From: UBA6522 sp965237785
GTDB lineage: Bacteria > Pseudomonadota > Gammaproteobacteria > Steroidobacterales > Rariloculaceae
Direction: 5' to 3'
Assembly (NCBI GenBank): GCA_965237785.1
Contig: OZ250159.1
Span: 124,001-188,000 of the forward strand
DNA length: 64,000 nt
Each line of letters opens with the position of its first letter. Position 1 is the first letter of the stretch. Shown one piece after another: positions 16,729 through 25,179 of the stretch. The notes under the pieces were generated by a model, which searched no databases, had not been told where the DNA came from, and saw only the letters and a program-made list of their open reading frames with translations. The translations under genes were made by a program, and so were the position numbers.

Positions 16729-17784
16729 CTAATGCAGGTTTCCAGCCGCAAACAGCCGGCCGTAATGTTCGAGAAGCGTCGTGGCTTCCGCCACCAGGGC
16801 CCCGCCGTCGATGCCGTCCCTGGCCACGACCGAAATCCAGCGTTCGGCAACCTGGCGCTGACTCCGCAGCCTGAGAAGTTCAACCTCGTCGGGTGAAAGG
16901 TAGATGAATTCACCCGACGCCTGGGCCGCCTGCTCGCCCGCCACTTCCATGGCGACCCACATTTCGCCCATCCACCTGGCGACGTTGCGCCCCGAATTGG
17001 CGTCGATCACGGCCTTGAGATCCGCTGGCAGGCGGTCGTAGGAGGCCTGATTCATGGACAGCATGAGAACCTGGGCATTCAATCGCGGCCAGGTCTCACT
17101 CTCAAGCAGAATGTGATAGTCCACCAGATCGTGGACCTTGAGCCCGAACGACGCCTCGTACGGGATCAGCGCGGCGTCGACAATGCCCTTGGAGAGCATT
17201 TCCGGGATTTTCTGAACCGTCGTGCCGATGGCCGTTGCACCCCAGGATTCCACCATCCAGCCCGCCACACGGGTAGGAATCCGGTACTTCATGCCCGCCA
17301 ACTCCGCTGTGGTGCGAATCGGTACCTTGGAATGGATGAGTTGACCGGCGTGCACGAACACCGAAATGAGCTTGTGGCCCTGGAATTCCCGCGGGTGGTT
17401 GTCGATGAAGTCCTGGATTGCAAAGTTCATCACCACGGGATGGGCGGCGAGAAAGGGCAGTTCGAAGACCTCGATGCGGGGAAATCGTCCGGGCGTGTAC
17501 CCTGGAAGGGTCCAGACGATGTCGACTATGCCGTCGTAAGCTTGGTCGATCAGCGCCGGAGCCTGACCGCCCAGATGCATCGAGGGGTAAATGTCGATCT
17601 GAAGGCGCCCACCGGAGTCGGCTTCGACTTTCTCCGCCCACGGCGCCAGCATCATGGCATGTCCCGGAGCGACGGGCGGCAGCATGTGATGCGCCTTCAG
17701 ACGGTATTCCTGAGCGTGGATCGGCGCGGCAGCGAAAGCAAGCAATAACGGGACGATTCTTAACATGCGTGCAGCATAACGCAT
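16729..17784 (-). CDS. TRAP transporter solute-binding protein (DctP family), orphan
   Basis: A 351-residue periplasmic receptor. A signal peptide (MLRIVPLLLAFAAAPIHAQ) precedes the mature YRLKAHHMLPP start. Family features include WAEKVEADSGGRLQIDIYPS near residue 50, then LGGQAPALIDQAYDGIVDIV, and the ligand-anchoring Arg in MKYRIPTRVAG about residue 170. DctP proteins normally deliver organic acids or related solutes to DctQ/DctM membrane subunits, but no such subunits are encoded next to it or elsewhere in the window. Neither start codon (17784 or 17766) has a clear ribosome binding site; 17784 is given because it adds a positively charged n-region. It sits between two TonB receptors, which may move the same solute across the outer membrane. 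Confidence 0.88.
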   Translation of the reverse strand: MRYAARMLRIVPLLLAFAAAPIHAQEYRLKAHHMLPPVAPGHAMMLAPWAEKVEADSGGRLQIDIYPSMHLGGQAPALIDQAYDGIVDIVWTLPGYTPGRFPRIEVFELPFLAAHPVVMNFAIQDFIDNHPREFQGHKLISVFVHAGQLIHSKVPIRTTAELAGMKYRIPTRVAGWMVESWGATAIGTTVQKIPEMLSKGIVDAALIPYEASFGLKVHDLVDYHILLESETWPRLNAQVLMLSMNQASYDRLPADLKAVIDANSGRNVARWMGEMWVAMEVAGEQAAQASGEFIYLSPDEVELLRLRSQRQVAERWISVVARDGIDGGALVAEATTLLEHYGRLFAAGNLH

Positions 17785-17995
17785 ACCGGGACGGGTTGAG
17801 ACGGGGGAGGGCAAAAGAGGAGGGGCGCCCCCAAGGCCGCGCCCCCAATGTCCGGCATTGCCGCTGTCAGTGGATGCTACTCCCCCGGATTCGTTGTCGC
17901 GTGTTGCGTATTCGCAACATCCCGGGCGACGCCAACATTGTACCACCGGGCAGCGAAATTGTCGCTGCAATTTCCGGCTTGTGGGAATTTCGCAC

Positions 17996-20557
17996 TCACC
18001 GGGCAAAATCGACACTCAGGCGAAAGTACGCAAACCGCCCGAAAAGTCCGAAAGGCGTCTCGGTCGGGTAACGGATCCCCCAGAGAATGTTGGACAGGTG
18101 CGTCTTCGGGAGCTCGGATGGCAATTCGTCGGCTATGTTGTTGATGCCCAGCGCACCGCGCACGATGCCGGCCCGGAAGCGCGCCTCAACGTCGACGGTG
18201 GTCGCCGCGTCAATCCCGATCATGCCCGTATCCAACGGGTGCTGCGTCGTGGCGCCAAAGTGGTTTAGGCGCAGCAGCCCGCCAACTACGGCGTGTTGCC
18301 AATCCGCGGTGAAATTGGCTTGGCGGCGCGGTTGGCCATGCTCCAGGATTTCTTCCGTCCAACCACCGAAATAGTCTGAAAAACTCAGATCGCCAGGCGC
18401 GCCGGCCGGCATCTTGCGATCGACGATGCGGGTCTTGTTGAGGTTGGCATTGGCGGAAAGCAGGAGATGCCCGGCGGCGGCCGGCGTTCCCCAGCGCACG
18501 GAAAAATCGGCGCCCTGGGTTTCGGTGTCTACGCCATTAAAGAAAAACGCGGCTGTCCCCACCCGCGCGGCATCGCATGCGGCGACGCCGGCGCAGCCGA
18601 TGCCCCGGGACCGGACCACACGGTCTGCAACGTTTGTTCTATAGGCGTCGATGCTTAGATCGAAATTATCCAGCGTCAGGACCAGGCCGCCGCTCACATT
18701 GGCCGACGTTTCATGCGCCAGGGACTCCACGCCGAAGACCCGGGCGACATCGTGGCCCTCGTTGACGGCGAATACCGTCGTCAAGCCGGCTTCGCTGCCG
18801 ACGAACAGGATCGAATTAAAGCGCCTCTGGGAGAGGCTCGGGGCGCGAAAACCCGTGGACAGCGCTCCGCGCAATGCAAACCCGCCACCGAGGCGAAGTC
18901 GTGCCGCCAGTTTTCCGGTGGTCTGCGAGCCGGCATCGCTATAGCTCTCGGCGCGCAGTGCGGCCCCGACGTATAAAGCATCCGTGGGCTGGAACTCCAG
19001 TTCGACATAGGCACCGTCGTTGTCGCGGCCATCGTCGCTCAAGCGCGCGTTCAGCGGGCTGTAGCCCGGATACCCCTGGAATCCGCAGGCGGCCACGGTA
19101 CCGGTAAGGGGGACGCCGCCGGGTCCGACTGCGAACGCGCCGTAGTCCTGCGCGTGCGGCAATCCGCACGACCACGAGGCTACATCGCCCGCGACCTGTC
19201 GGTAATTTTCGAGGCGGTGTTCGAAACCCGCGGCCAGGGCGCTCAATACGCTGTCGTCGAACGTTCGGCGCACATCGAAGTTGAGCGTCAATTGATCGAA
19301 CTCGATGCCCCCGCTATTGCCGTCGAGCGGTCCGGCATTGGCGACGATGTCGGTGACCGTCGCATCCGGGTTGCGATCGAGATAGTGAGCACCGATGGAT
19401 GCGTTGATTGTGTTGGTCACGCTGAATTCGTATTCGTTGCGGCCGTAGCCGGCGCTCAGGTCGAGGTCCCAGCCGGATACGGTACTGCGCCAACCGGCGA
19501 CGGCGGAAACGTCATCGATGCGGGATTCCTCATAGGGCAGAAAGCCGTTCGGGTAGACCGGGTGCGTGTTTCGCTCGTGGAAGTTGATGAAATTGGGCAC
19601 CACGAAATCCCACGTGTCGTCACCCGATTCCAGGCCTTCCCAATAGTTGTAGCGGAACCGATAGGCTCCGCTGGCGCGGCCCTTGCGGCGAGAGAGGCCG
19701 CCAAATGCGTAGAGTTCCGCTGCGTCGCCCATGGGTAGCGCGGCGTTGAGGAATAGAAATGCGCTGTCGATCGCCGGCGAACTGTCTACAATGAGTTCGT
19801 CCTGGAAATCGGGGTCCAGGCCGCCGTTGCCACCGTTGCGTTGCAGCGGGTCCTCCTCGTACCATTCCGCGGTGACGTTGAGGAACCCGTCATCTCCCAA
19901 CGGGATTCCGCCGTTGAACGCCGCGCCCAGCCGCGAGCCGTTACCATCGCCCGTACCGCCTTGAAGGGTGATTTCGCCGCCATCTGCGCGGTCCCTCAAT
20001 TCCAGATTGATGACTCCGGCAATCGCATCGGAACCGTATTGCGCGGCGGCGCCGTCGCGAAGAACTTCGATACGGGACACAGCCGTTGACGGCATGGCGC
20101 CAAGGTCCGTACCGCCGGTGCCGTAGCCGATCACCCCGTCGAGCACGCGCAGCCACGCCATGTTGTGACGCCGCTTGCCGTTGACAAGTACCAGGGTCTG
20201 GTCGGGATTCAAGCCCCGTAGCGTGGCCGCACGCAGCAGTGCGCCGTCGCCCACGGACTGGCGGGAATAGTTGAACGATGGCGCCAGTTTGGTCAGGGCG
20301 GCACCGAGGTCGGCCTCGCCGGCGCGCTCGACATCGACGCCCTGGAACACGTCCACGCCGACCGGCAACTCGTTGGCCAGGGTCTCCACGCGGGCTCGGC
20401 TGCCGAGAACGACGATCTCTTCGATACCACGTGGGTTTGCCTGATCGACCGACGCCCGGTTCTGGGCGAGTGCGGGCGCGGCGGCCGCAAGAACCGCGGT
20501 ATAGCCTAACGACAGTCGCGTACAACGAACCAAGGGAACGCGAATTGAATGGCGCAT
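17996..20557 (-). CDS. TonB-dependent outer-membrane receptor
   Basis: An 853-residue receptor, third member of the NGKRRH-type paralogue group. It has a signal peptide ending APALAQ, a TonB box (GIEEIVVLGSRARVETL), plug motifs LVLVNGKRRHNMAW and EVLRDGAAAQYGSDAIAG, and a barrel with GFRAPSLSQRRFNS and a C-terminal strand ending RLSVDFAR. Cysteine pairs around W-S-C-G and VAACGFQGYPG suggest disulfides in extracellular loops. It is more diverged from the other two than they are from each other. The substrate is unknown; the orphan TRAP receptor just downstream on the same strand is the best contextual clue. Confidence 0.92.
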   Translation of the reverse strand: MRHSIRVPLVRCTRLSLGYTAVLAAAAPALAQNRASVDQANPRGIEEIVVLGSRARVETLANELPVGVDVFQGVDVERAGEADLGAALTKLAPSFNYSRQSVGDGALLRAATLRGLNPDQTLVLVNGKRRHNMAWLRVLDGVIGYGTGGTDLGAMPSTAVSRIEVLRDGAAAQYGSDAIAGVINLELRDRADGGEITLQGGTGDGNGSRLGAAFNGGIPLGDDGFLNVTAEWYEEDPLQRNGGNGGLDPDFQDELIVDSSPAIDSAFLFLNAALPMGDAAELYAFGGLSRRKGRASGAYRFRYNYWEGLESGDDTWDFVVPNFINFHERNTHPVYPNGFLPYEESRIDDVSAVAGWRSTVSGWDLDLSAGYGRNEYEFSVTNTINASIGAHYLDRNPDATVTDIVANAGPLDGNSGGIEFDQLTLNFDVRRTFDDSVLSALAAGFEHRLENYRQVAGDVASWSCGLPHAQDYGAFAVGPGGVPLTGTVAACGFQGYPGYSPLNARLSDDGRDNDGAYVELEFQPTDALYVGAALRAESYSDAGSQTTGKLAARLRLGGGFALRGALSTGFRAPSLSQRRFNSILFVGSEAGLTTVFAVNEGHDVARVFGVESLAHETSANVSGGLVLTLDNFDLSIDAYRTNVADRVVRSRGIGCAGVAACDAARVGTAAFFFNGVDTETQGADFSVRWGTPAAAGHLLLSANANLNKTRIVDRKMPAGAPGDLSFSDYFGGWTEEILEHGQPRRQANFTADWQHAVVGGLLRLNHFGATTQHPLDTGMIGIDAATTVDVEARFRAGIVRGALGINNIADELPSELPKTHLSNILWGIRYPTETPFGLFGRFAYFRLSVDFAR

Positions 20558-20626
20558 AGTAGTTCCCCAAAGAATTTTTCATGCACTGCTACACGCAATT
20601 CTATCGCAATAATGACGTTCTGCTGA

Positions 20627-20652
20627 CCGTGGGTCTGTACCGTGGGTCTGTA
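20627..20652. repeat. 13-bp tandem duplication
   Basis: CCGTGGGTCTGTA occurs twice without a gap at 20627-20639 and 20640-20652, in the 146-bp spacer between the TBDR start and the end of the ABC permease gene. It looks like a recent slippage duplication; no function is evident. Confidence 0.7.
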
Positions 20653-20703
20653 CAGTGTGCGCGTCGGGACGAGAATGCCCGAACTCGTCCGCGGGAGCGT
20701 GGA

Positions 20704-21867
20704 CTAACCTTCCCTCAACAAGGTCGCGATCGGCGCTCGGGAGGCCGACCAGGCGGGGAAGAAGCCGCCGATGACGGCCGTGATCATGGCGACGCCGATC
20801 CCCGCGCCGAGCACATCCGGTGTCGTGCGCAGTACGAAGCGCATTTCGCTGAACATGAGGAAATTGGTGGTTCCCGCCGAGACACCGTTCAAGGGCAATG
20901 AGAGCAGCGCTCCAAGAGCGCCGGCCGCCAGCCCGAGCACGGCCGCTTCGAGCACGAATACGCTGAGAACGGTCCGCCGCTTGAAACCCAACACCCGCAG
21001 GGTTGCGATCTCCTTGCTTCGTGCGGAGACCTGCGCGTACATGGTATTGGCGGCCGCGAAGCAGGCGCCGAATCCCATCATGAACGCTATCAGGTTGCCC
21101 AGTAACAGAAACACGCCGCTGGAGGCGCTGCTCTGCGCTTCGAAGTAGCTGGGCTCGTCGCGGGCATCCACATCGATCTGCTGGTTGTTTTCCGCCGCGT
21201 CGATCAATGCTTGCACCTCCGCCGGCGAGTTCGCTTTCAGGCGCGTCGACGAATAGGTGTTCGGCCGGCGGAAGGCATCGCCGAACTCCTGCACGTTGCC
21301 CCAGATTTCGGATCCATAGCTGGAGCCGGCGGCATCGAAAATGCCCGCCACGGTAAAGGTGTATCGCCCCAGTTCCAGCGTATTACCCAACTCCAGGCCC
21401 GCGACTCGGCCCGCGAGTTGGTCGCCGACGATGATTTCGGTTTGCCCGGGCTCGAATTGCCGGCCTTGGGTCATGCGGATGTAAGGACGAAGGGCGAACG
21501 CTTCGTCCTCCACGCCGCGCAACATCGTATTTGTCTCGCTGCCGTCCACGCGCTCCAGGATCTGCAGAGTGATGGTCTCGCCGGACGCCAGAAGCTCTCC
21601 ATCCGCTGTGCGGGCGACTCCGGGCAAGGCGGCGAGGATGCGGCGAGTCTCCGCCGGGAAATAGCTCTCCATCTCGGTATTGGAGCCGTCACGCAGAACT
21701 ATCACCGTGGAGCTGTCGCCGCTGGTGGCGAAAGCCACCCGCAGGCCCGCTCCGAGCGCCAGCACGCCGATGTAGACCAGGACGACGAAGGCGATGGAGA
21801 CGACCGTCATGAGGGTATTCGCCTTGCGAACGAACAGGCTCCTGACGTTGTACTTGAGCGGAATCAT
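20704..21867 (-). CDS. ABC transporter permease, FtsX/MacB type
   Basis: A 387-residue inner-membrane protein. One N-terminal transmembrane helix (about residues 18-42) is followed by a large periplasmic MacB-type domain (about 45-255), then three C-terminal helices of the FtsX domain, including VSARSKEIATLRVLGFKRRT, the usual coupling-helix region, and the ending FFPAWSASRAPIATLLREG. The topology is that of MacB/LolC/LolE permeases, which act by transmembrane mechanotransmission. The ATG at 21867 overlaps the upstream permease stop by 1 bp (ATGA). With the adjacent second permease, ATPase and a nearby membrane-fusion protein it would form an export or lipoprotein-release system; the substrate is unknown. 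Confidence 0.9.
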   Translation of the reverse strand: MIPLKYNVRSLFVRKANTLMTVVSIAFVVLVYIGVLALGAGLRVAFATSGDSSTVIVLRDGSNTEMESYFPAETRRILAALPGVARTADGELLASGETITLQILERVDGSETNTMLRGVEDEAFALRPYIRMTQGRQFEPGQTEIIVGDQLAGRVAGLELGNTLELGRYTFTVAGIFDAAGSSYGSEIWGNVQEFGDAFRRPNTYSSTRLKANSPAEVQALIDAAENNQQIDVDARDEPSYFEAQSSASSGVFLLLGNLIAFMMGFGACFAAANTMYAQVSARSKEIATLRVLGFKRRTVLSVFVLEAAVLGLAAGALGALLSLPLNGVSAGTTNFLMFSEMRFVLRTTPDVLGAGIGVAMITAVIGGFFPAWSASRAPIATLLREG

Positions 21868-23015
21868 CAGGCGACGCGCCGCAGACCGTCGACGATCTTC
21901 ATATTCATCGCCTGCAGCGCGGGGACCAGACCGGCCGCCAGGCCGAGCAGTACGCCGATGCCGATCACCAGCCCCAGTGTCCGGCCGGTCAGTCTGAGCG
22001 CCGTGAATACGATACCCTGGGTTTCCAGAAACGAGGTCAGCGCGCTGGTCACCACGGGGATGACGGCGGCGCCGAAGGCCGCGCCCAACACGCCGACGCC
22101 CAGCGACTCCAGGAGCACGATGGCGAGCACCTTGGAGCGGGTGAAGCCCAGCGTTCTGAGTACCGCGACCTCGGTGGCTCGCTCCCGGGACGCCATGGCC
22201 ATGGTGTTCACCGTGATGAAAAAGATGGACGCGATCACGGCCAGGCCGATGGCGGAAAACAGAAACTGGACATTGCCCAGCATTTCCAGGAAGGAGAGAT
22301 AGAAAGCCTCCTCGGTCTCGACCCGCACCCGGTCCGGCGAGTTCTCGAACATGACTTCCGCCTGGGTGATGGTTTCGTTCATGTACTCCGAGGAATCCAG
22401 CCGCAGGTAGTACATGCCGACGTTTCCGGGGTTGCCCAGCGCCTCCTCGACGTACTGCCAATCGAAATAAATCACGCGTTCCTGGGCCTGATCGTCCACA
22501 TGGGTAAAGATCCCCCGGAGGGTCAGCTCAAGATCCACCGGGAAGATATCTCCGGTCACGGCGATGACGTCGCCCAGCTCCCATCCCTTATCCTCGGCCA
22601 GCGCCCGGCCGGCGATAAACGCGGTTCGCTCCGCGCGCCAGGCATCTGCCTGTTCGGGACTGATCTGCAACTCCGGGAGAACGTCGAGCAGGGTGTCCGG
22701 GTTGGTGCCGAAGCGAGGGAACATGTTTTCGGGCCGGTCATCGATATAGCGTCCCTGAAACCAGTTCATCGTGGTGACGGCGCTGACGTGTTCCAACGTC
22801 TCAAGCCGCTGCTCGTAGGCGGCGGGCAGCGTGAAGGTCAGCGAGATGGCGTTGCGCACCACCAGACGGTTGGCCGCCGCGGCGTTCGCCCCCGTCATGG
22901 CGGCCAGCATCAGGTCCAGGAATGACAGCAGCACCAGCGCGATCGCGATGCTGAGCACGGTGAGGATCGTGCGGCGCTTGTTGCGTAAGAGATTGCGGCG
23001 GATGAGCTTGAACAT
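21867..23015 (-). CDS. ABC transporter permease, FtsX/MacB type
   Basis: A 382-residue permease paralogous to its downstream neighbour. It starts MFKLIRRNLLRNKRRTILTV with a first helix at about residues 17-40, then a periplasmic domain, then the FtsX-domain helices with MASRERATEVAVLRTLGFTR and the end GLVPALQAMNMKIVDGLRRVA. It probably pairs with the other permease as a heterodimer in the manner of LolCE. It is separated from the ATPase gene by 3 bp and overlaps the next permease gene, so all three are one transcription unit on the minus strand. Confidence 0.9.
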   Translation of the reverse strand: MFKLIRRNLLRNKRRTILTVLSIAIALVLLSFLDLMLAAMTGANAAAANRLVVRNAISLTFTLPAAYEQRLETLEHVSAVTTMNWFQGRYIDDRPENMFPRFGTNPDTLLDVLPELQISPEQADAWRAERTAFIAGRALAEDKGWELGDVIAVTGDIFPVDLELTLRGIFTHVDDQAQERVIYFDWQYVEEALGNPGNVGMYYLRLDSSEYMNETITQAEVMFENSPDRVRVETEEAFYLSFLEMLGNVQFLFSAIGLAVIASIFFITVNTMAMASRERATEVAVLRTLGFTRSKVLAIVLLESLGVGVLGAAFGAAVIPVVTSALTSFLETQGIVFTALRLTGRTLGLVIGIGVLLGLAAGLVPALQAMNMKIVDGLRRVA

Positions 23016-23018
23016 GTG

Positions 23019-23708
23019 CTACACGGCCGCGGCTGAGTTCAGGCGCCCCTTGTCCAGGTGCAGCTCCCGCCCGGCGCGCTCCGCGGCCCTGGGATCGTGG
23101 GTGACCATGACGATGGTTTTGCCGAACTCCTCGTTGAGTTGAGCCAGCAGGTCCAGAATCTCCTGGGCGCTGGTGGCATCGAGATCGCCGGTGGGTTCAT
23201 CGGCGAGTACCAGGCGCGGGTCGGTGACGATCGCGCGGGCAATGGCCACCCGCTGTTCCTGTCCCCCGGAGAGTTGCCGCGGGTAGTGATCCTTGCGGTC
23301 CGCCAAGCCGACCACGCGCAAGGCAAGATCGACTTTTTTTCGGCGTGCGGCTCGGGAGAGTTTCGTCAGCGTCAGCGGCAGCTCCAGGTTCTCGAACGCG
23401 GTGAGCACGGGAATCAAGTGGTAGAACTGGAAGATGAAGCCCACGTTACGTTGCCGCCACCCGGCGAGTTGACTGTCGTTGAGGCCGCTCAGTTCCTTCC
23501 CGGCGACGCGGATGCGCCCGGACGTTGGGCGATCGATGCCCGCGAGCAGATTGAGCAGGGTGCTCTTGCCGGACCCCGACGGCCCCATCAACGCGACGAA
23601 TTCGCCTTTAGCGACATCGAGCGAGACGCCGGCCAATACCTTGATATTGAACGCGTCGCGCCGATAGTTCTTGGTGACATCGGATATCTCGACCAGTTTT
23701 TCAGACAT
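23019..23708 (-). CDS. ABC transporter ATP-binding protein, LolD/MacB type
   Basis: A 229-residue ATPase. Walker A is GPSGSGKST (about residues 43-51), the Q-loop follows as FIFQFYHLIPVLTAFENLEL, the signature is LSGGQEQRVAIARAI, and Walker B is LVLADEPTGDLD with the H-loop VTHDPRAAERA. The F-Q-x-x-x-L-I-P-V-L-T-A-x-E-N block is typical of the MacB/LolD subfamily. The ATG at 23708 follows AGGAG; the longer open frame to 23837 is not supported. It energises the two downstream permeases. Its expected membrane-fusion partner lies 1.5 kb upstream on the same strand, beyond an inserted plus-strand gene. Confidence 0.95.
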   Translation of the reverse strand: MSEKLVEISDVTKNYRRDAFNIKVLAGVSLDVAKGEFVALMGPSGSGKSTLLNLLAGIDRPTSGRIRVAGKELSGLNDSQLAGWRQRNVGFIFQFYHLIPVLTAFENLELPLTLTKLSRAARRKKVDLALRVVGLADRKDHYPRQLSGGQEQRVAIARAIVTDPRLVLADEPTGDLDATSAQEILDLLAQLNEEFGKTIVMVTHDPRAAERAGRELHLDKGRLNSAAAV

Positions 23709-23851
23709 GCAGGGCGCTCCTGATTCGCCAACAATCCAGGTTCCGCAATGCCCCGCAGAGCGGGCCAAGTTGCCCCCGCGCCAGCGGGCGGCACGGCGGT
23801 CTCGCCGTTGCGCATCGCCAGAAGCCAAACGGGGCATCGTATTCTAGCCCT

Positions 23852-24048
23852 CATGCAACCGGATTGCGCCACCTCAAACCTGTGAAGCGGGCGAAATCGG
23901 TGTCGTTCGAGTGCAGCTCCGCCTGATGCTCGATCGCCAGGGCCGCAAGATGCGCATCCGTGACCAGATTGGGACCCATGGGACCCGCCAATAGTTCACT
24001 GAATATGTCTAATGGTCGCCTTGCTCCGGCCGGGGACCGGATGTAGGC
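23852..24048 (-). pseudogene. VapC-type PIN toxin, C-terminal fragment
   Basis: A minus-strand frame reads LLAGPMGPNLVTDAHLAALA, then IEHQAELHSNDTDFARFTG and LRWRNPVA before the stop at 23852. This is the C-terminal third of a PIN-domain VapC ribonuclease, with the conserved D of VTDAHLAA and the SNDTDFARF acidic cluster. The frame is closed by a stop immediately upstream at 24049-24051, and the N-terminal half with the first catalytic Asp is absent. No VapB antitoxin is adjacent. It lies in the gap between the ABC ATPase gene and the amidohydrolase, inside the otherwise co-oriented exporter locus. Confidence 0.78.
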
Positions 24049-24117
24049 TCAGCCAAAGAGCTACTCAATAAGAAACGTCTGCCGGCAACGCTGCTTCGTC
24101 GCAGTATCGGGGGAACC

Positions 24118-25116
24118 ATGGATCGAAGAAAATTTCTCAGGGACGCATCCTTCGCAGGCTTGGCGCTGGGAACGGCGCTGAGGCCCGGGAAGCATCTGCT
24201 CGCGCAAACGGCCATCAATCATCCCGGGCGCATCGACGTCCATCATCACTACCTGCCTCCGTTCCTGGATGGCCCCACGTGGCCCTGGTCGGCGGAGATC
24301 GCTCTTGGCGACATGGACAGGCATGAAGTCGCCACCGCGATCGTATCCGGCACGACGTTCCCCGAACCTCTGAATGACGGTACCGCGCAGGCGCGTGATC
24401 TGGCGCGGCGCGCCAACGAGTTCGCCGCCTCCCTGGGGCAGAATCATCCCGGTCGGTTCGGGTTTTTCTCGGCGGTGCCACTGGCCGACACGGACGGCAG
24501 CCTGCGCGAGATCGAGTACGCGTTCGACACGCTGAACGCGGATGGCGTCACGATGAACTCCAGTGCCGCAAAGATGTGGCCGGGCGATCCTTCACAGATG
24601 CCGGTCTTCGAAGAACTCAATCGCCGCAAAACGACCGTGTTCCTGCACCCGAACACGACACCCCACTGCTGCTTGAACCCACCCGGAGTTCCCAACAACG
24701 TGGCCGAGTTCGACAACGACGTGAACCGGGCCGTACTGAGCCTGTTGTGGAACGGCGTGCTGACGAACTATCCCGACATCAATTTTATCGTCGCCCATAC
24801 CGGGGGCACCGTGCCGGCGTTGGCGGGGCGTATTCAGGATCGTGTTCCGGAGGACCGGCCCGATCTTTATCCGCACGGGGCATTGGACAAGCTTCGGCGG
24901 CTGTACCTCGAGATCGGCCACGCGAGTTTCCCATGGGTTGTGGAAGGCGCGCTGGCGTTTTCGGGGCCCTCCAGGCTGTTATTCGGCACGGACTATCCGG
25001 TTGAGCCCCATGAGGTGACGACGCGGCATATTCCCGCGCTGGGGTTGCCGCCCGACGTTCTCTATGCGCTGAACAGGGGTAATGCCGAACGGCTCTTTCC
25101 CAGATTTCGAGTCTGA
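24118..25116 (+). CDS. Amidohydrolase-2 family (ACMSD-like) hydrolase/decarboxylase with Tat-type leader
   Basis: A 332-residue TIM-barrel enzyme of the amidohydrolase-2 (PF04909) group. It starts with a twin-arginine-like leader, MDRRKFLRDASFAGLALG. The metal-binding D-V-H-H-H-Y-L-P-P motif follows at about residues 39-47, then INFIVAHTGG near 223-232 and a terminal LFGTDYPVEP with the catalytic Asp near 292. Relatives include 6-methylsalicylate and aminocarboxymuconate-semialdehyde decarboxylases, so a zinc-dependent decarboxylase of an aromatic or enol acid is likely; the substrate is unknown. ATG 24118 follows GGGGGAACC. It is transcribed opposite to, and splits, the exporter genes on either side. 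Confidence 0.85.
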   Translation: MDRRKFLRDASFAGLALGTALRPGKHLLAQTAINHPGRIDVHHHYLPPFLDGPTWPWSAEIALGDMDRHEVATAIVSGTTFPEPLNDGTAQARDLARRANEFAASLGQNHPGRFGFFSAVPLADTDGSLREIEYAFDTLNADGVTMNSSAAKMWPGDPSQMPVFEELNRRKTTVFLHPNTTPHCCLNPPGVPNNVAEFDNDVNRAVLSLLWNGVLTNYPDINFIVAHTGGTVPALAGRIQDRVPEDRPDLYPHGALDKLRRLYLEIGHASFPWVVEGALAFSGPSRLLFGTDYPVEPHEVTTRHIPALGLPPDVLYALNRGNAERLFPRFRV

Positions 25117-25179
25117 GTAACCGGCGTCGCGCGCCGAATTTCGCCGCGGCCCCTCGCCGCGTCAACCGCATTGCGCACC

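Noticed and set aside
16608..16745. Possible transposase or regulator tail, reading FEVVTRPTALQREALELLGD on the plus strand after the receptor stop
   Set aside because: Only about 30 residues look protein-like, and I could not tie them to a specific family; there are no terminal inverted repeats or target duplications.
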